Numbered from the stretch's first letter, positions 26,123-35,828 are shown. The stretch: 64,000 nt of DNA from Cupriavidus taiwanensis LMG 19424 (GCF_000069785.1 NC_010529.1:186001-250000), one strand, 5' to 3'. Notes: generated by a model not told the origin, from the letters alone. Made by a program: numbers and translations.

Positions 26123-27703
26123 TTATTGCAGCACAGGCGGCCACACGGATTCTATAGTCGGACCTGAAAAATTCAGTCTGAGGGCCCAGCGTGGCTGGAG
26201 GGTGGATGATTCTGGTCGCCCCATCGGTTGACTGCGGCAATGCGGGCAAGGTCGATTGGCTGCATTCCTGGCGGATCGAGCCATACCTGTGAGCAGAGTC
26301 AAGACGAAAAAAAAGAACGCCCGCGGATGCCCAGGCGGGCAATTGCTCGCGGCAGCCAACGGAGATTGAAGCCTGCGGCACAGAGGATAGGGGACGGCGT
26401 TACCGATTTCGCCCTGACGCATGCCGTGATCCGCTTTGACATGGCCGATGACAGGCTCGACCGCCTGGCGACGTTTAAGCATTCTGCGCTGGCGACGATT
26501 CATGGTTTTGATTCTGCCGCGGTGAATCACCTTCACCGGCGTCACTTCGGCATCGACCCCGCGATAACCGAGGTCAACGATAGCAGTGTGGGGCTTGCGC
26601 GATCCCGGCAGGTCCTGAAGCAGGATAGCGGTTTGCTCGAGTTGGATGTGTAGTGTGTGACCATCGTAAGGATTGCCAGGAAAGCTGCGAGCACCGACGA
26701 TGAGTCCCTGATTGGCAGTGATTGCCAAACTCACCTTCACACCGAACTCATACGGCTGGGGGGCTTTGCCCTTGGCGACACACTTCACCTCGGGTGCGTG
26801 CAGGGCGTAGAGCTTGTTCTTGTCCTTGACGCGTTGCTGCGCAATGCGTCGGGCACGTTCGAGCCAGGGACGCAGACGCTCTTGCTGGTCCTCGGCAAGC
26901 GCCGTCATCTTGTGTTCGATGTCCCGTAGTACGCGGCCGAGCACGGTGCGCTGACGCTTGAGCACGGTTCTCAGCAGTTTGAACTGCTTGGCATGCGCAT
27001 AACCACCCGCACGAAATCGCAACGACTTGCCTTCCCTGCCAAAGGTCTGCTTGAACTCGATGCCGGCGCGTTTGGCCAGTTGCACCACCTTGGCCCGCGC
27101 TACCTCCAGCAGACGGCTGTCGGTCGGATAGGCAATGGCCTTCTCTTGCACCGTGGTGTCGACGACGACCCGTTCGAACTCAGCCGGTTTGATCACGTTC
27201 ATTTGCACGGCGGCAGCAATCGTGGTGGCCAGCAGTTCCTCGACGCCAGCCTCACCCAGAGCCTGCCGGAAACGCACGAAGTTGGTCGGGTCACACGGCA
27301 GCCGCATCTGGAAGTACTCCTCGCCGCAGAAGTACTGCCAGTACACGTTCTCCGCCCAGCGCTCGCACACCGACTCGTCGCTCTCGTTGAAGGCATGCTT
27401 GAGGTAGAGCAGCCCGACCATCAGCCGGATCGGAAGGCGAGGCCGGCCTGCGGCACTGATGCCTGCACCAGCCACCGCCAACATCGGTCCGAACAAGTCC
27501 TCGCCGACCACGTTGCTGCCATCCTTCGCCTTGCGCGCAAGCACTGGCGCCAAGGCTGCCTCAATGCTGTTCCACGGCATCCGGCTCGCCAGCACTGCCA
27601 GCGGATGCCGAAGATCAGTCATCCCGTCCAGGCGGCTGCGAAAGAAGTCCGGTGTGCTCATCCGCAAGTTCCTCAAATCTCCCAGGATTCGAATCAGATT
27701 CAT
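26123..27703 (-). pseudogene. IS5-family transposase with frameshifted C-terminus
   Basis: Minus-strand open frame of 526 codons. Residues about 17-440 are a long IS5-type transposase: L-R-H-P-L-A-V-L-A-S-R-M-P-W at the N-terminus, G-R-P-R-L-P-I-R-L-M-V, catalytic candidates in V-V-V-D-T-T-V-Q-E-K, D-L-G-Y-R-G-V-D and Q-A-V-E-P-V-I-G-H. After A-D-H-G-M-R-Q the frame departs from the family. The natural continuation L-C-A-A-G-F-N-L-R-W-L is found in the +1 frame and ends at a stop near 26308. A one-base frameshift has therefore replaced the natural C-terminus with read-through sequence. The catalytic residues remain, but function is doubtful. Confidence 0.72.
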
Positions 27704-27745
27704 ATTCGATCTGGGAGTTCGGCACGCAGCGAAATTTTTTGCTAA
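26150..27745 (-). mobile_element. IS5-family element with long transposase, approximate limits
   Basis: The element carrying the frameshifted 526-codon transposase frame. Its limits are estimated from loosely similar AT-rich ends, around TGAAAAATTCAG on the left and AGCAAAAAATTT read inward from the right. No target duplication was found, and an IS-B copy abuts it on the right at 27753. Its left end lies in the region upstream of the lipoprotein/metallopeptidase operon and may have removed or supplied that promoter. Confidence 0.45.
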
Positions 27746-27752
27746 ACCTTAG

Positions 27753-28943
27753 GGATGCTCTGCACAATTAGCCGGCGGATGTGCTTGCAATGAATCGTCG
27801 AGCCAGCGAGCATGTGGCGCATGAAACAAACTGACCTTGGACTGAACTTGTCGACCAAGCGCACCCGCAAGCGCGAATTCCTGGACGAGATGAACCGTGT
27901 GGTGCCATGGGCCGATCTGGTGATGCTGATCGCTCCGTACGCCCCGGAAGGCAAGCGCGGCCGTCCCCCGTTCGCGGTCGAGGCAATGCTGCGCATCCAC
28001 TTCCTTCAGCAATGGTTCGGCCTGTCGGACCCGGCGATGGAAGAAGCGCTGCACGACGTGCCGCTGTATCGGGAGTTCGCCGGGCTGGACAACTGGACGG
28101 TGAGGCTGCCCGACGAGAGCACCATCCTGCGGTTCCGTCACCTGCTGGAGAAGCACAAGCTGGCCGCTCAGATCCTCGCGCTGGTCAACGACATCCTTCG
28201 CGACAAGGGATTGATGCTGCGCGCGGGCACGGTGGTGGACGCGACACTGATCAGCGCACCGAGTTCGACCAAGAATGGGTCGGGCGAACGCGACCCAGAG
28301 ATGCACCAGAGCAAGAAAGGAAACCAGTGGTATTTCGGCATGAAAGCGCACATTGGCGTGGACGCCGAAAGCGGGCTGGTGCACACGGTGCGGGGCACGG
28401 CGGGCAAGGTCAACGACGTGGTTGAGGGCAACAGCCTGCTGCATGGAGAGGAAACCGACGCGTTCGGCGATGCGGGCTATCAGGGCGTGGAGAAGCGTCC
28501 GGACGCGCGGGCGGGCGTGAACTGGCACGTAGCGATGAAGCCAGGCAAACGTCGCGTCCTGGACCAAAGCAAACCACTTGGCGCGCTCGTCGATCAGGTC
28601 GAGCGAATCAAGGCGGGCATCCGGGCCAAGGTCGAGCATCCGTTCCGGGTCATCAAGCGGCAGTTCGGCTACACCAAGGTCCGCTATCGAGGGCTGAGGA
28701 AGAACACCGCGCAACTCATGACCTTGTTCGCACTGTCCAACTTGTGGATGGCGCGCGGCAAACTGCTGGCTGCCGGGGCATGAGCGCGTTTCTGGCTCAC
28801 GCCGATGCCTCGCGCGCAGCCCGCGAATGCTGCTTCGCGCGTGCGAGATAGCTTCGCTCCGAGCTGATAGGTTGGCGTCGTGGCGCATTCAGCTTCCTGT
28901 TAAACGGCCAAGCACACTCGATTCGCGTTTGTGCAGAGTATCC
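27753..28943 (+). mobile_element. IS-B copy 1 (IS5 family, IS5 subgroup), mismatched flanks
   Basis: 1191 bases with ends GGATGCTCTGCACAA and, inward from the right, GGATACTCTGCACAAA. The flanks are TTAG on the left and CTAA on the right, reverse complements rather than direct repeats. Copies 2 and 3 have perfect 4-bp duplications (CTAG and TTAG). This copy therefore seems to have taken part in a rearrangement after insertion. Confidence 0.88.
27812..28783 (+). CDS. IS-B transposase (IS5 family), copy 1
   Basis: A 323-residue transposase (ATG 27821 would remove three residues). It begins M-K-Q-T-D-L-G-L and includes G-R-P-P-F-A-V-E-A-M-L-R-I-H-F, typical of the IS5 subgroup. Catalytic candidates are Asp in V-V-D-A-T-L-I-S, Asp in F-G-D-A-G-Y-Q-G and Glu in K-V-E-H-P-F-R-V-I-K. 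The frame is intact and the protein is identical to those of copies 2 and 3. A long open frame on the opposite strand is a shadow. Confidence 0.93.
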   Translation: MWRMKQTDLGLNLSTKRTRKREFLDEMNRVVPWADLVMLIAPYAPEGKRGRPPFAVEAMLRIHFLQQWFGLSDPAMEEALHDVPLYREFAGLDNWTVRLPDESTILRFRHLLEKHKLAAQILALVNDILRDKGLMLRAGTVVDATLISAPSSTKNGSGERDPEMHQSKKGNQWYFGMKAHIGVDAESGLVHTVRGTAGKVNDVVEGNSLLHGEETDAFGDAGYQGVEKRPDARAGVNWHVAMKPGKRRVLDQSKPLGALVDQVERIKAGIRAKVEHPFRVIKRQFGYTKVRYRGLRKNTAQLMTLFALSNLWMARGKLLAAGA

Positions 28944-29960
28944 CTAACCGAAAGGACTTGTGTCTACGGCGCCTGCCTCCGGTAAGATATTGCGTAGTAA
29001 TTGCTGTTGAGCCATGTTGTTACTTCTGCCGATGGCCTTGAGCGGATCGCGCAGCACAGCTCTACCAACCTCCATGACGTCGCTCACCACTCGTTGATCG
29101 CAACTGCGTTCCGCCCCCCAGAAATTCAAGGCAGCCCATTTTGGGAAACTACAAGGGAGTGCTAGAAGCTGCGTTTCTGGCTCGCGTGTCACCAATGGAA
29201 TGTTATAATCCAACAGCGAGCAGATGCCACCCGCTGAATGCAGTAGCGTTATCTGCGCATGCCAGGATGGCACCACCGTCTCTCGGTAGCCAGGCGTACC
29301 GGCCTGCCGGCTCAGGAAGGCACGTAACGGGCTGCCGGGTTCGCTGTCTTCTTGCAATAGGATCCAGGCATTCTCGCTCTTATCCTCGTTGACTCTGCGC
29401 GTGGCGCCGACGAGCCGACGCTGCGTTGCCACGATGTTATGCTGGCGCACACGCTCGGGATGGTGCCCGCTGTCGACGACGAAGGCGCAGTCTAATTCTC
29501 CGGCGTCAAGTAGACTGGCAAGCACCGCATCGGCAATCACCGGCCGCGTGACAAAAGTGTCTTGCGGAAACTCTTCGCCTAAGGCGAACAAGATTTCAGT
29601 GATGAGGGGATCGCCAATCGATGCCGAAAAGCCTATTGCTACGCGCCTACCACCCTCCTGACGCTTGGTCGTGACCTCCTCTCGGCGTCGAACCAAATCT
29701 CCCCATATCGCCAGGATCTGTCGCGCTATCTTTTCCAGACGTATCGCATGCGGTGTGGGCACAAGTATGCCGTTTCCTTTGAAGAACAAGGGGTCACCGG
29801 TGATCTCGCCCAAGCGATCGAGACTATAGGACACCGTGCTCACGCTGCGCTGGGTGCATGCTGCGACAGCCCCCAGGTTACGGTACTCCATAACGAGAAC
29901 AAAGACTTGCAATAGCTTCGTGTTAACATGACGAATTTCCGATAGCGTAGTATTGGACAT
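28944..29960 (-). CDS. LysR-type transcriptional regulator
   Basis: A 338-residue regulator from ATG 29960; an in-frame ATG at 29981 has no visible ribosome-binding site. The N-terminal winged helix shows the LysR helix-turn-helix pattern (A-A-C-T-Q-R-S-V-S-T-V-S-Y-S-L-D-R-L), and the rest is a substrate-binding-protein-like effector domain. The TAG stop is formed with the CTAA next to IS-B copy 1, so the true C-terminus may have been altered by that insertion. No divergent target gene remains; an IS3-family element lies upstream. The target and effector cannot be told from this window. Confidence 0.75.
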   Translation of the reverse strand: MSNTTLSEIRHVNTKLLQVFVLVMEYRNLGAVAACTQRSVSTVSYSLDRLGEITGDPLFFKGNGILVPTPHAIRLEKIARQILAIWGDLVRRREEVTTKRQEGGRRVAIGFSASIGDPLITEILFALGEEFPQDTFVTRPVIADAVLASLLDAGELDCAFVVDSGHHPERVRQHNIVATQRRLVGATRRVNEDKSENAWILLQEDSEPGSPLRAFLSRQAGTPGYRETVVPSWHAQITLLHSAGGICSLLDYNIPLVTREPETQLLALPCSFPKWAALNFWGAERSCDQRVVSDVMEVGRAVLRDPLKAIGRSNNMAQQQLLRNILPEAGAVDTSPFG

Positions 29961-30169
29961 TCTACCAATATCACCATGCAATGGTGACGCGAGTCTAAAG
30001 GACGGGATGGGTATCCAAAAGAAAGATAGACATAAGTCTGGTCCCGTGAATTGATCTGAATCAAAACTTTGCAGACGTCGAAAGATCCTCGTGCACCCCC
30101 GGCGTCAGAATTGTTGTCGTGTCACCTGATTTCGATTGACCCAGTCTGGGGGCGGTAGAGTCAGAGTGA

Positions 30170-30667
30170 ATGAGAGCCTATTCAGCAGAGAGAAAGGAAG
30201 CGCTGTTGCTCCGCATGATGCCTCCCGAGAACGCGTTGGTGTCAGCGCTGGCAAGGGAGACGGGGATCACGGAGCAGACGCTGTATGCTTGGCGTCGACA
30301 GATGAAAGCGCAAGGAGTCCCGGTGCCGGGAGATGGAAAGAACCCCGAGGTCTGGTCCTCGGAAGACAAGTTTGCGGTGGTACTGGAAACCGCGCCGCTC
30401 AATGAGGCGGAATTGGCCGAGTATTGCCGCCGCAAGGGTCTTTACGCGGAGCAGATCGCTGCTTGGCGCGAGGCCTGTCGCTCGGCCAATGCCAACGCCG
30501 GTGAGCAGGCGCGAGAGCAACTGCTCCAGTCCAAAGGCGACAAGAAGCGTATCCAGCAGCTTGAAAAGGAATTACAGCGCAAGGAGAAGGCGCTGGCGGA
30601 AGCGGCCGCGTTGTTGATCCTGAGAAAAAAAGTCCAGGCGATCTGGGGAGAAAAAGAGGACGACTGA
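30170..30667 (+). CDS. IS3-family orfA (DNA-binding subunit)
   Basis: A 165-residue protein with an N-terminal helix-turn-helix region (residues about 15-45, E-T-G-I-T-E-Q-T-L-Y-A-W-R-R-Q) and a Lys/Glu-rich leucine-zipper-like C-terminus (about 120-155). This is the usual IS3 orfA layout. It ends just after an A7 tract at which ribosomes would shift by -1 to make the OrfAB fusion. The frame is intact, but its partner is not functional. Confidence 0.75.
   Translation: MRAYSAERKEALLLRMMPPENALVSALARETGITEQTLYAWRRQMKAQGVPVPGDGKNPEVWSSEDKFAVVLETAPLNEAELAEYCRRKGLYAEQIAAWREACRSANANAGEQAREQLLQSKGDKKRIQQLEKELQRKEKALAEAAALLILRKKVQAIWGEKEDD
30625..30631 (+). promoter_or_regulatory. A7 slippery site for orfA-orfB frameshift
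   Basis: Seven A residues near the end of orfA. A -1 shift here reads on through R-K-K-S-P-G-D-L-G-R-K into C-I-S-L-I-R-E-A of orfB without a stop, as expected for IS3-family translational fusion. Confidence 0.6.
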
Positions 30668-30687
30668 TCAGCGTCCCAGATCGCCGG

Positions 30688-31611
30688 TTGTGTATATCGT
30701 TGATTCGTGAGGCAGAACGCTCTGGCTGCCGGCTGGCGCAGGCTTGCGACGAGTTGGGTCTGAGCTTGCGCACCTTCCAGCGCTGGGTTCGGGAAGGCGA
30801 CGAGGTGGTCGCAGATGCTCGCACCACCACTGAGCGGCCAGCGCCAGCCAACAAGCTAAGCGAGGCGGAACGCCAGCAGATTCTTGCCGTGGCCAACAGC
30901 GTGGAGTTTGCCAGTTTGCCGCCCAGCCAGATCGTACCGACGCTGGCGGACCGCGGCCAGTACGTGGCCTCGGAGTCGAGCTTTTATCGTGTCTTGCGTA
31001 GCGCGTCGCAGCAGCATCACCGCGGTCGTGCGCGCAAGCCCTCGGCCCGGGTGGTGACCAGCCATTGCGCCACCGGTGAAGTGCATCGGGCGGAGTCGGC
31101 GGAACTGGCGGCGCTGCTCATGCGGCGAGCCAGTTTGGCCGAAGGTCTGGCTGGACGTCCTCTGGTTCTGCACTCGGATAACGGCAGTCCAATGAAGGGC
31201 GCGACGATGCTGGCCACCCTGGAAAACCTGGGGGTGGTCGCTTCGTTCAGCCGGCCGCGCGTGAGCAATGACAACCCCTACGCGGGGTCGCTGTTCCGGA
31301 CCTGCAAATACCGGCCGGACTACCCGCACCAGGCGTTCGACAGCGTGGACGAGGCACGCGCATGGACGCAGCGATTCGTGCGTTGGTACAACCATGAGCA
31401 CAAGCCTAGTGCACTGAAATTCGTCACGCCGGCGCAGCGCCACAGTCGCCTCGCCCCGGTGGTGCTGGCGCACCGTGAAGCGGTCTATGCTGAGGCTAAG
31501 GCCAGAACGCCTGCGCGTTGGTCAGGGCCGACGCGGAACTGGAGTTTGGCCGACGAAGTCTGGCTCAATCCGGAGCAGATGGAGCTAGCAGAACTAAAGC
31601 AGGTTGCGTAA
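30688..31611 (+). pseudogene. IS3-family orfB with internal deletion and lost catalytic residues
   Basis: An open frame of 307 codons that is still readable but cannot encode an active integrase. At about residue 125 the sequence jumps from V-T-S-H-C-A-T-G to E-V-H-R-A-E-S-A-E-L. The expected W-S-W-D-I-T-Y-L segment with the first catalytic Asp and about 45 residues are missing. The second Asp is present (L-H-S-D-N-G-S). At the third site the family has N-P-Y-x-E-x-L-F, but here it reads N-P-Y-A-G-S-L-F, so the Glu is Gly. The deletion kept the frame. Confidence 0.75.
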
Positions 31612-31846
31612 GGTGACGTGACAACTACGTTGACAATCGCCGTGCATGCGGGGCCGCTCATTGAATCGGCGGATTGTTATGCGTTTAGGTTCAAATACAA
31701 GCCAACGCCGGGGAAAGCGGCAAGAGCTCGCAAAGAGATTGCTTCGCTCTGGCCAGGTTTGCGTTAAACAATCGAACATGAATTTTCTGGACTGCTTTTC
31801 GAAGGGTTTTATCTCCGTGGCATCAGGCACCTTGGAGACCGCCTAT

Positions 31847-33173
31847 CAGGCTGCTGAAGTACTCATCGCGCTAGCGATGAGTTTTTCCCCGCAAGGCGGG
31901 GAGCGCTGTTTTTCACAATCCGGAAGCCGGACGTCACTGCCTCGGCTTTTTCCGCGTTTTGGCGCCCATTCCGGCCTCATTAGCGCGATTACTGCAACTG
32001 CGGACGGATTTGTCCCAGCGAGCGCATGCGCACGAGGTGGTAGGCGGCCATGCTCAGCACAAACATCTGATCGACTTTCTTCAGACCGCGCACCATCACC
32101 TGACGCATGCGCCCCACGGTCTTGACCCACCCGAAGCCCTGTTCGATCAGCTTGCGCTTTTGTTGCGAGACGGCATAACCGGCGCTGGAAGCAATGGCAT
32201 CAGCAACGGCCGAGCGACGACCCGATGTGTTCTGCGCCACGTGGGGCGTCACCTTCATTTCCAGGCAGGCCTCAATGAACTCGTGCGCGTCATAGCCCTT
32301 GTCCGCGCCCACGGTGACTTCCACATTCAGGTCTTCAATCACCTGCCTGGCATCGTTAAGCATGACCTTTGCGGCCTCCCGCTCGGCGTGTCCGTCCGCC
32401 TTGGTCACCATGGCGCTAACCACCAGGCCATGGCGGTTGTCGCTCAGGGTATGACCCATGTAGCGCAGCTCACTGGATGTCTTGCCCTTGCGGTAGAGCT
32501 TGGCATCGGGATCGGTCTTGGATTCGTGTGTCTCGTTGCTGCGCTTGCGACCTTTGAAGCTGCCGCCGGCGTCATCGTCTTGGTCGTCGCCATCCTTGCG
32601 CACGAAGCTCTTGTGGCCTGCCCACGCCTGTATCAGCGTGCCGTCCACGCTGAAGTGCTCACCCGACAGCCAGTTCTTCTTCTGCGCGATGGCCAGCACC
32701 TCGTTGAAAAACTGGATCACCGCATCATGCTTGATCAGTCGCTCGCGGTTCTTGGTGAAGACCGTGGGCACCCAAACTGAGTCGTCCATCGACAGCCCGA
32801 TGAACCAGCGAAACAGCAGGTTGTATTGCGTCTGCTCCATGAGCTGGCGCTCAGAGCGAATGCTGTAGAGCACCTGCAGCAGCATGGCCCGCAGCAACTT
32901 CTCCGGCGCGATACTGGGGCGGCCACCCTTGATATCGGCCTCGTACATCTGCGCGAACAGCCGGTCCATCTTCACCAGCGCCTGGTTGGCCATAGTCCGG
33001 ATCGAGCGCAGCGGATGGGACTGCGGCACGAAATCCTCCAGCCTCCGCATAGTGAACAAGCTTTCCGTGAAGGTATCTGCGCCGCGCATGAATGTGGGAT
33101 TGGATGGGATCCTCAAAGCAACGCTTCAGCCAGTCGTCGCGCTGACGTCCGCTGGAGGTATTTCAGCGGCCTG
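31847..33173 (-). mobile_element. IS-A copy 2 (IS5-family insertion sequence, complete)
   Basis: Same 1327-base element and ends as copy 1, including the tandem hairpins. The left flank reads CTAT and the right CTAG, the same pair as copy 1, so exact 4-bp duplications are absent in both. The shared flank pattern may reflect recombination between copies. Confidence 0.88.
31989..33089 (-). CDS. IS-A transposase (IS5 family), copy 2
   Basis: 366 residues, intact. It differs from copy 1 only at single positions such as A-V-A-D-A-I in place of A-V-P-D-A-I. All three acidic catalytic candidates are kept, so the copy is likely functional. Confidence 0.9.
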   Translation of the reverse strand: MRGADTFTESLFTMRRLEDFVPQSHPLRSIRTMANQALVKMDRLFAQMYEADIKGGRPSIAPEKLLRAMLLQVLYSIRSERQLMEQTQYNLLFRWFIGLSMDDSVWVPTVFTKNRERLIKHDAVIQFFNEVLAIAQKKNWLSGEHFSVDGTLIQAWAGHKSFVRKDGDDQDDDAGGSFKGRKRSNETHESKTDPDAKLYRKGKTSSELRYMGHTLSDNRHGLVVSAMVTKADGHAEREAAKVMLNDARQVIEDLNVEVTVGADKGYDAHEFIEACLEMKVTPHVAQNTSGRRSAVADAIASSAGYAVSQQKRKLIEQGFGWVKTVGRMRQVMVRGLKKVDQMFVLSMAAYHLVRMRSLGQIRPQLQ

Positions 33174-33685
33174 CTAGGGCCGAACCTGGCGTCGAATTCG
33201 TGCCGTACCGCGCTGCGAACACAACCGGCAATCCTCATTTGGTTAGTTTGGCAATGCTAATGTTTGAACACCATCCCCTCGGGATATCAGATATCAGGAA
33301 ATCCTTATTATAAATTAAAGAAAATCCGATGACATCTTCTGTAGGGTGCGATTAGTATCTGTATAGGGATTGGGCTAGACAGGCCCTCCTTGAGTTGGTG
33401 TATGTCTCCCCAAACAATGCGTCCTTTATAGCGCCCGACTTCCCGTCGGGCGTTTTTTTAACGTCTGTGTGCGGGTGTATTGTGCCGTATACGATGGCAT
33501 CCCGGACACGCCAGTGGTAGGGGATCTGCTAATGGAGAACCAGGCAGCTCTGTCGGTATTTCCGGCGCGGAATCGTTAGGTAGTTCATTTCCGCTTCAGT
33601 TGAACTCGTACGACACCCAGCCATCTTCGTTAAACTAGAACGCCTTACCGATTCTAAGTATTTACACCGATAGGATTAAGAAGAT
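33174..33685. other. Gene-free region upstream of the GH12 gene
   Basis: 512 bases with no supported gene. It contains a strong terminator at 33432-33459, whose upstream gene is missing and was probably displaced by IS-A copy 2. The last 100 bases presumably hold the promoter of the secreted glycosidase gene, but I could not assign -35/-10 boxes with confidence. Confidence 0.4.
33432..33459 (+). terminator. Rho-independent terminator, orphan
   Basis: CGCCCGAC and GTCGGGCG form a perfect 8-bp stem around TTCCC, followed by T7. No gene remains upstream on the plus strand before IS-A copy 2, so the terminator is orphaned. Confidence 0.75.
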
Positions 33686-34468
33686 ATGCCAAAATTTCTA
33701 GCCATATTGGGATGTCTCACCTCCCTGATGCTGATGCTTGGATCCACCGTCGCGCAGGCTGCAACATGGTCTGTAACTTCGCCTTCAACTTCATCCTGCC
33801 ATGAGCATACTCTTTTCGCGCGTTGGAGCTACGAGGGGTATACCTTAAACAATGACGTATGGGGGCCTTGCAGCGTTCCTCCAGTCGCAGTTGGTCCGCA
33901 GTCCTTTTGGGCTAATTCAAGTTTCGACTGGAGTGTCACATCAGACCAGCCTGACACGAACGGCATAAAGTCCTATCCGCACGTCGAATACTTTGTCAAC
34001 AAGCCTGTCGGTTCGCTGAGGAAGCTCACTGCCACTATCTCAGCTACCACGCCCTCTGCTGGTGCATGGGAATCTACGTTGGATATCTGGGCAGACGCAA
34101 AACAGCACGAGATCATGGTCTGGCTGAACTACACGGGCACCTCGAATGGATGCGGTAATGTCAAGCCAATCTCGTACAACTGGACTGCTGAAGGTTGCGC
34201 GATTCCGCTCTACAGTAACGTTTCGCTGTCCGGTAGCACCTGGAATGTCTATGTCGGTACCAACGGCAAGAACGCCGTCTATTCTTTCTTACGTACAGCG
34301 AAGACCAACCAAACTACGATCGACGTGCTGGAGATTATGAATTACTTAAAGTCGCTGAACTATTTTGATGACGTGGTCGTCGGCGAGATCCAGTACGGTT
34401 TTGAAATTACATCCTCGGTCGGTGGGCTGAGCTTTGGGTCTAAGAACTTCGCCGTCACCGCTGAGTAA
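33686..34468 (+). CDS. Secreted glycoside hydrolase family 12 (endoglucanase-like)
   Basis: A 260-residue protein with a Sec signal peptide (residues 1-26, ending A-Q-A-A). The beta-jelly-roll features of GH12 are visible: Y-T-L-N-N-D-V-W-G (52-60), I-K-S-Y-P-H-V (94-100) and the catalytic pair, Glu142 in H-E-I-M-V-W-L and Glu240 in Q-Y-G-F-E. In the family the first is the nucleophile and the second the acid/base. Such enzymes hydrolyse beta-1,4-glucans or xyloglucan, usually from plant cell walls. The gene has lower GC than the conjugation block, stands alone and is intact, suggesting separate acquisition. The exact substrate cannot be told from the sequence. Confidence 0.82.
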   Translation: MPKFLAILGCLTSLMLMLGSTVAQAATWSVTSPSTSSCHEHTLFARWSYEGYTLNNDVWGPCSVPPVAVGPQSFWANSSFDWSVTSDQPDTNGIKSYPHVEYFVNKPVGSLRKLTATISATTPSAGAWESTLDIWADAKQHEIMVWLNYTGTSNGCGNVKPISYNWTAEGCAIPLYSNVSLSGSTWNVYVGTNGKNAVYSFLRTAKTNQTTIDVLEIMNYLKSLNYFDDVVVGEIQYGFEITSSVGGLSFGSKNFAVTAE

Positions 34469-34496
34469 TTTTAAGGCGGCATAAAATTCTGAAGTG

Positions 34497-34524
34497 CAAC
34501 ACCTTGTCAATTTGTAAGGTGTTG
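34497..34524 (+). terminator. Hairpin after the GH12 gene
   Basis: CAACACCTT and AAGGTGTTG form a perfect 9-bp stem 28 bases after the GH12 stop codon. No T run follows, so it may stabilise the mRNA end or be a weak terminator. Confidence 0.4.
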
Positions 34525-34544
34525 TGAATGACGAAGAAGAAGTC

Positions 34545-35828
34545 CTGAGCTTGCCCCCGAAAAAGGAATCCCTTGCTGAGCGTTTAAATTCATGCAAGGA
34601 GAGTCAAGAAGATGAGCAAGACGACGCGAGCGCGGTACACGCTCGAATTCAAGCTGGGAGCGGTTCGGCTGGTCAAGGCGGGCCAGAGCATTGCGGCGGA
34701 GGCTGCGGCGCTGGGCGTGCCAGGGCAGTCGATTTCCAACTGGGTCTAGGCCGAGCAGGAAGGCAAGCTCGGCGGGGCCGGCACGAAGCCGGTCCGCGCG
34801 GAGCAGATGGAATTGTCGAGAACTTCGTGCCGAAGTGGCACGTCTGAAGATGGAGCGTGTCATCCTAAAAAAGGCGTGCGCGTACTTCGCGAAGGACTCG
34901 ACGTGAAGTACGCTTTTATCGAACGCAATCGTCACCACTGGCCGATTTCGGTGTTATGCGAGGTGCTGGAAGTCAGCCCCGCCGGCTTTCATCAACGGCG
35001 GCAACGCGCCGCTAAGGACAGGCCGCAGCGCAGCCGCGTGAGCGACGACGCGCTGCTGGTGCACATCCAGGCGATTCACGCGGAGGTCAAGGGCGAGTAC
35101 GGTTGGCCGTGCATGTGGAAAGAGCTGGTTGCGCGCGGCGTACTGAAAGGAGCGCGTGCGCAAGCTGATGGTGCAACACTGCGTGCGTGCCCGGCACAAG
35201 CGAAAGTACATCGCGACGACGAACTCGAAGCATGGCCTGCCTGTCGCACCGAACCTACTGGAACGCAACTTCACGGCGCCGGCGCCGAATCGGGTCTGGA
35301 CGAGCGACATCACCTACGTGGCGACGGCTGACGGCTGGCTGTACCTGGCCGTCATCATCGACCTGTTCAGCCGGCAGGTGGTGGGGCTGGTCGATGCAGC
35401 GGCATATGAAGGCCGAGTTGGTCACGGATGCGTTGCGCATGGCATGGTTCCGGCGTCGCCCCGATGCCAGCGTGATTGTGTATAGCGACCGTGGCAGCCA
35501 GTACTGCGGCGGGCTCTTCCAGGACACGCTCAAGGCGTACGGCATGCGTTCGTCGATGAGCCGGCCCGGCGATTATTGGGATGCGCCAACCGAAAGCCTG
35601 TCGGGTTCGCTGAAGGTCGCACGACTGCACAGCCGGCGCTTCCCGACGCGGCGTGCCGCGATGGATGAAATCGTCGACTGGCTCGGCTTCTACAATGCTC
35701 GCCGGCTGCATTCGACATTGAACTACGTCAGCCCTATGACGTTCGAGAAGAATTGGGCCGCTGCCCAGCCAGGGCAAGCGGCCTGATGGCCTCGGCTATG
35801 GGATTCGTGAAACAGGGGCAAGCTCAGT
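34545..35828 (+). mobile_element. Decayed IS3-family element
   Basis: About 1.28 kb between inverted ends CTGAGCTTGCCCC and, inward from the right, CTGAGCTTGCCCC followed by T. Its two reading frames are broken by a stop and several frameshifts. It directly follows the hairpin after the GH12 gene. Confidence 0.7.
34612..35786 (+). pseudogene. IS3-family orfA/orfB remains, frameshifted
   Basis: orfA starts M-S-K-T-T-R-A-R-Y-T but hits TAG after N-W-V. Its end, R-L-K-M-E-R-V-I-L-K-K-A, is in another frame. orfB begins near 34904 (K-Y-A-F-I-E-R-N-R), shifts near 35145 into V-R-K-L-M-V-Q-H, and includes the catalytic W-T-S-D-I-T-Y-V. It shifts again near 35390 and continues with Y-S-D-R-G-S-Q-Y and the P-T-E-S-L block to the end at 35786. 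All three catalytic residues survive, but at least three frameshifts and one stop prevent expression. Confidence 0.78.

Larger units (their letters stand above)
30113..31625 (+). mobile_element. IS3-family element with defective orfB
   Basis: About 1.5 kb bounded by inverted ends GTTGTCGTGTCACCT and, inward from the right, GTTGTCACGTCACCT. It holds orfA, a slippery A7 and an orfB with an internal deletion. No clear target duplication was found. Confidence 0.75.
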
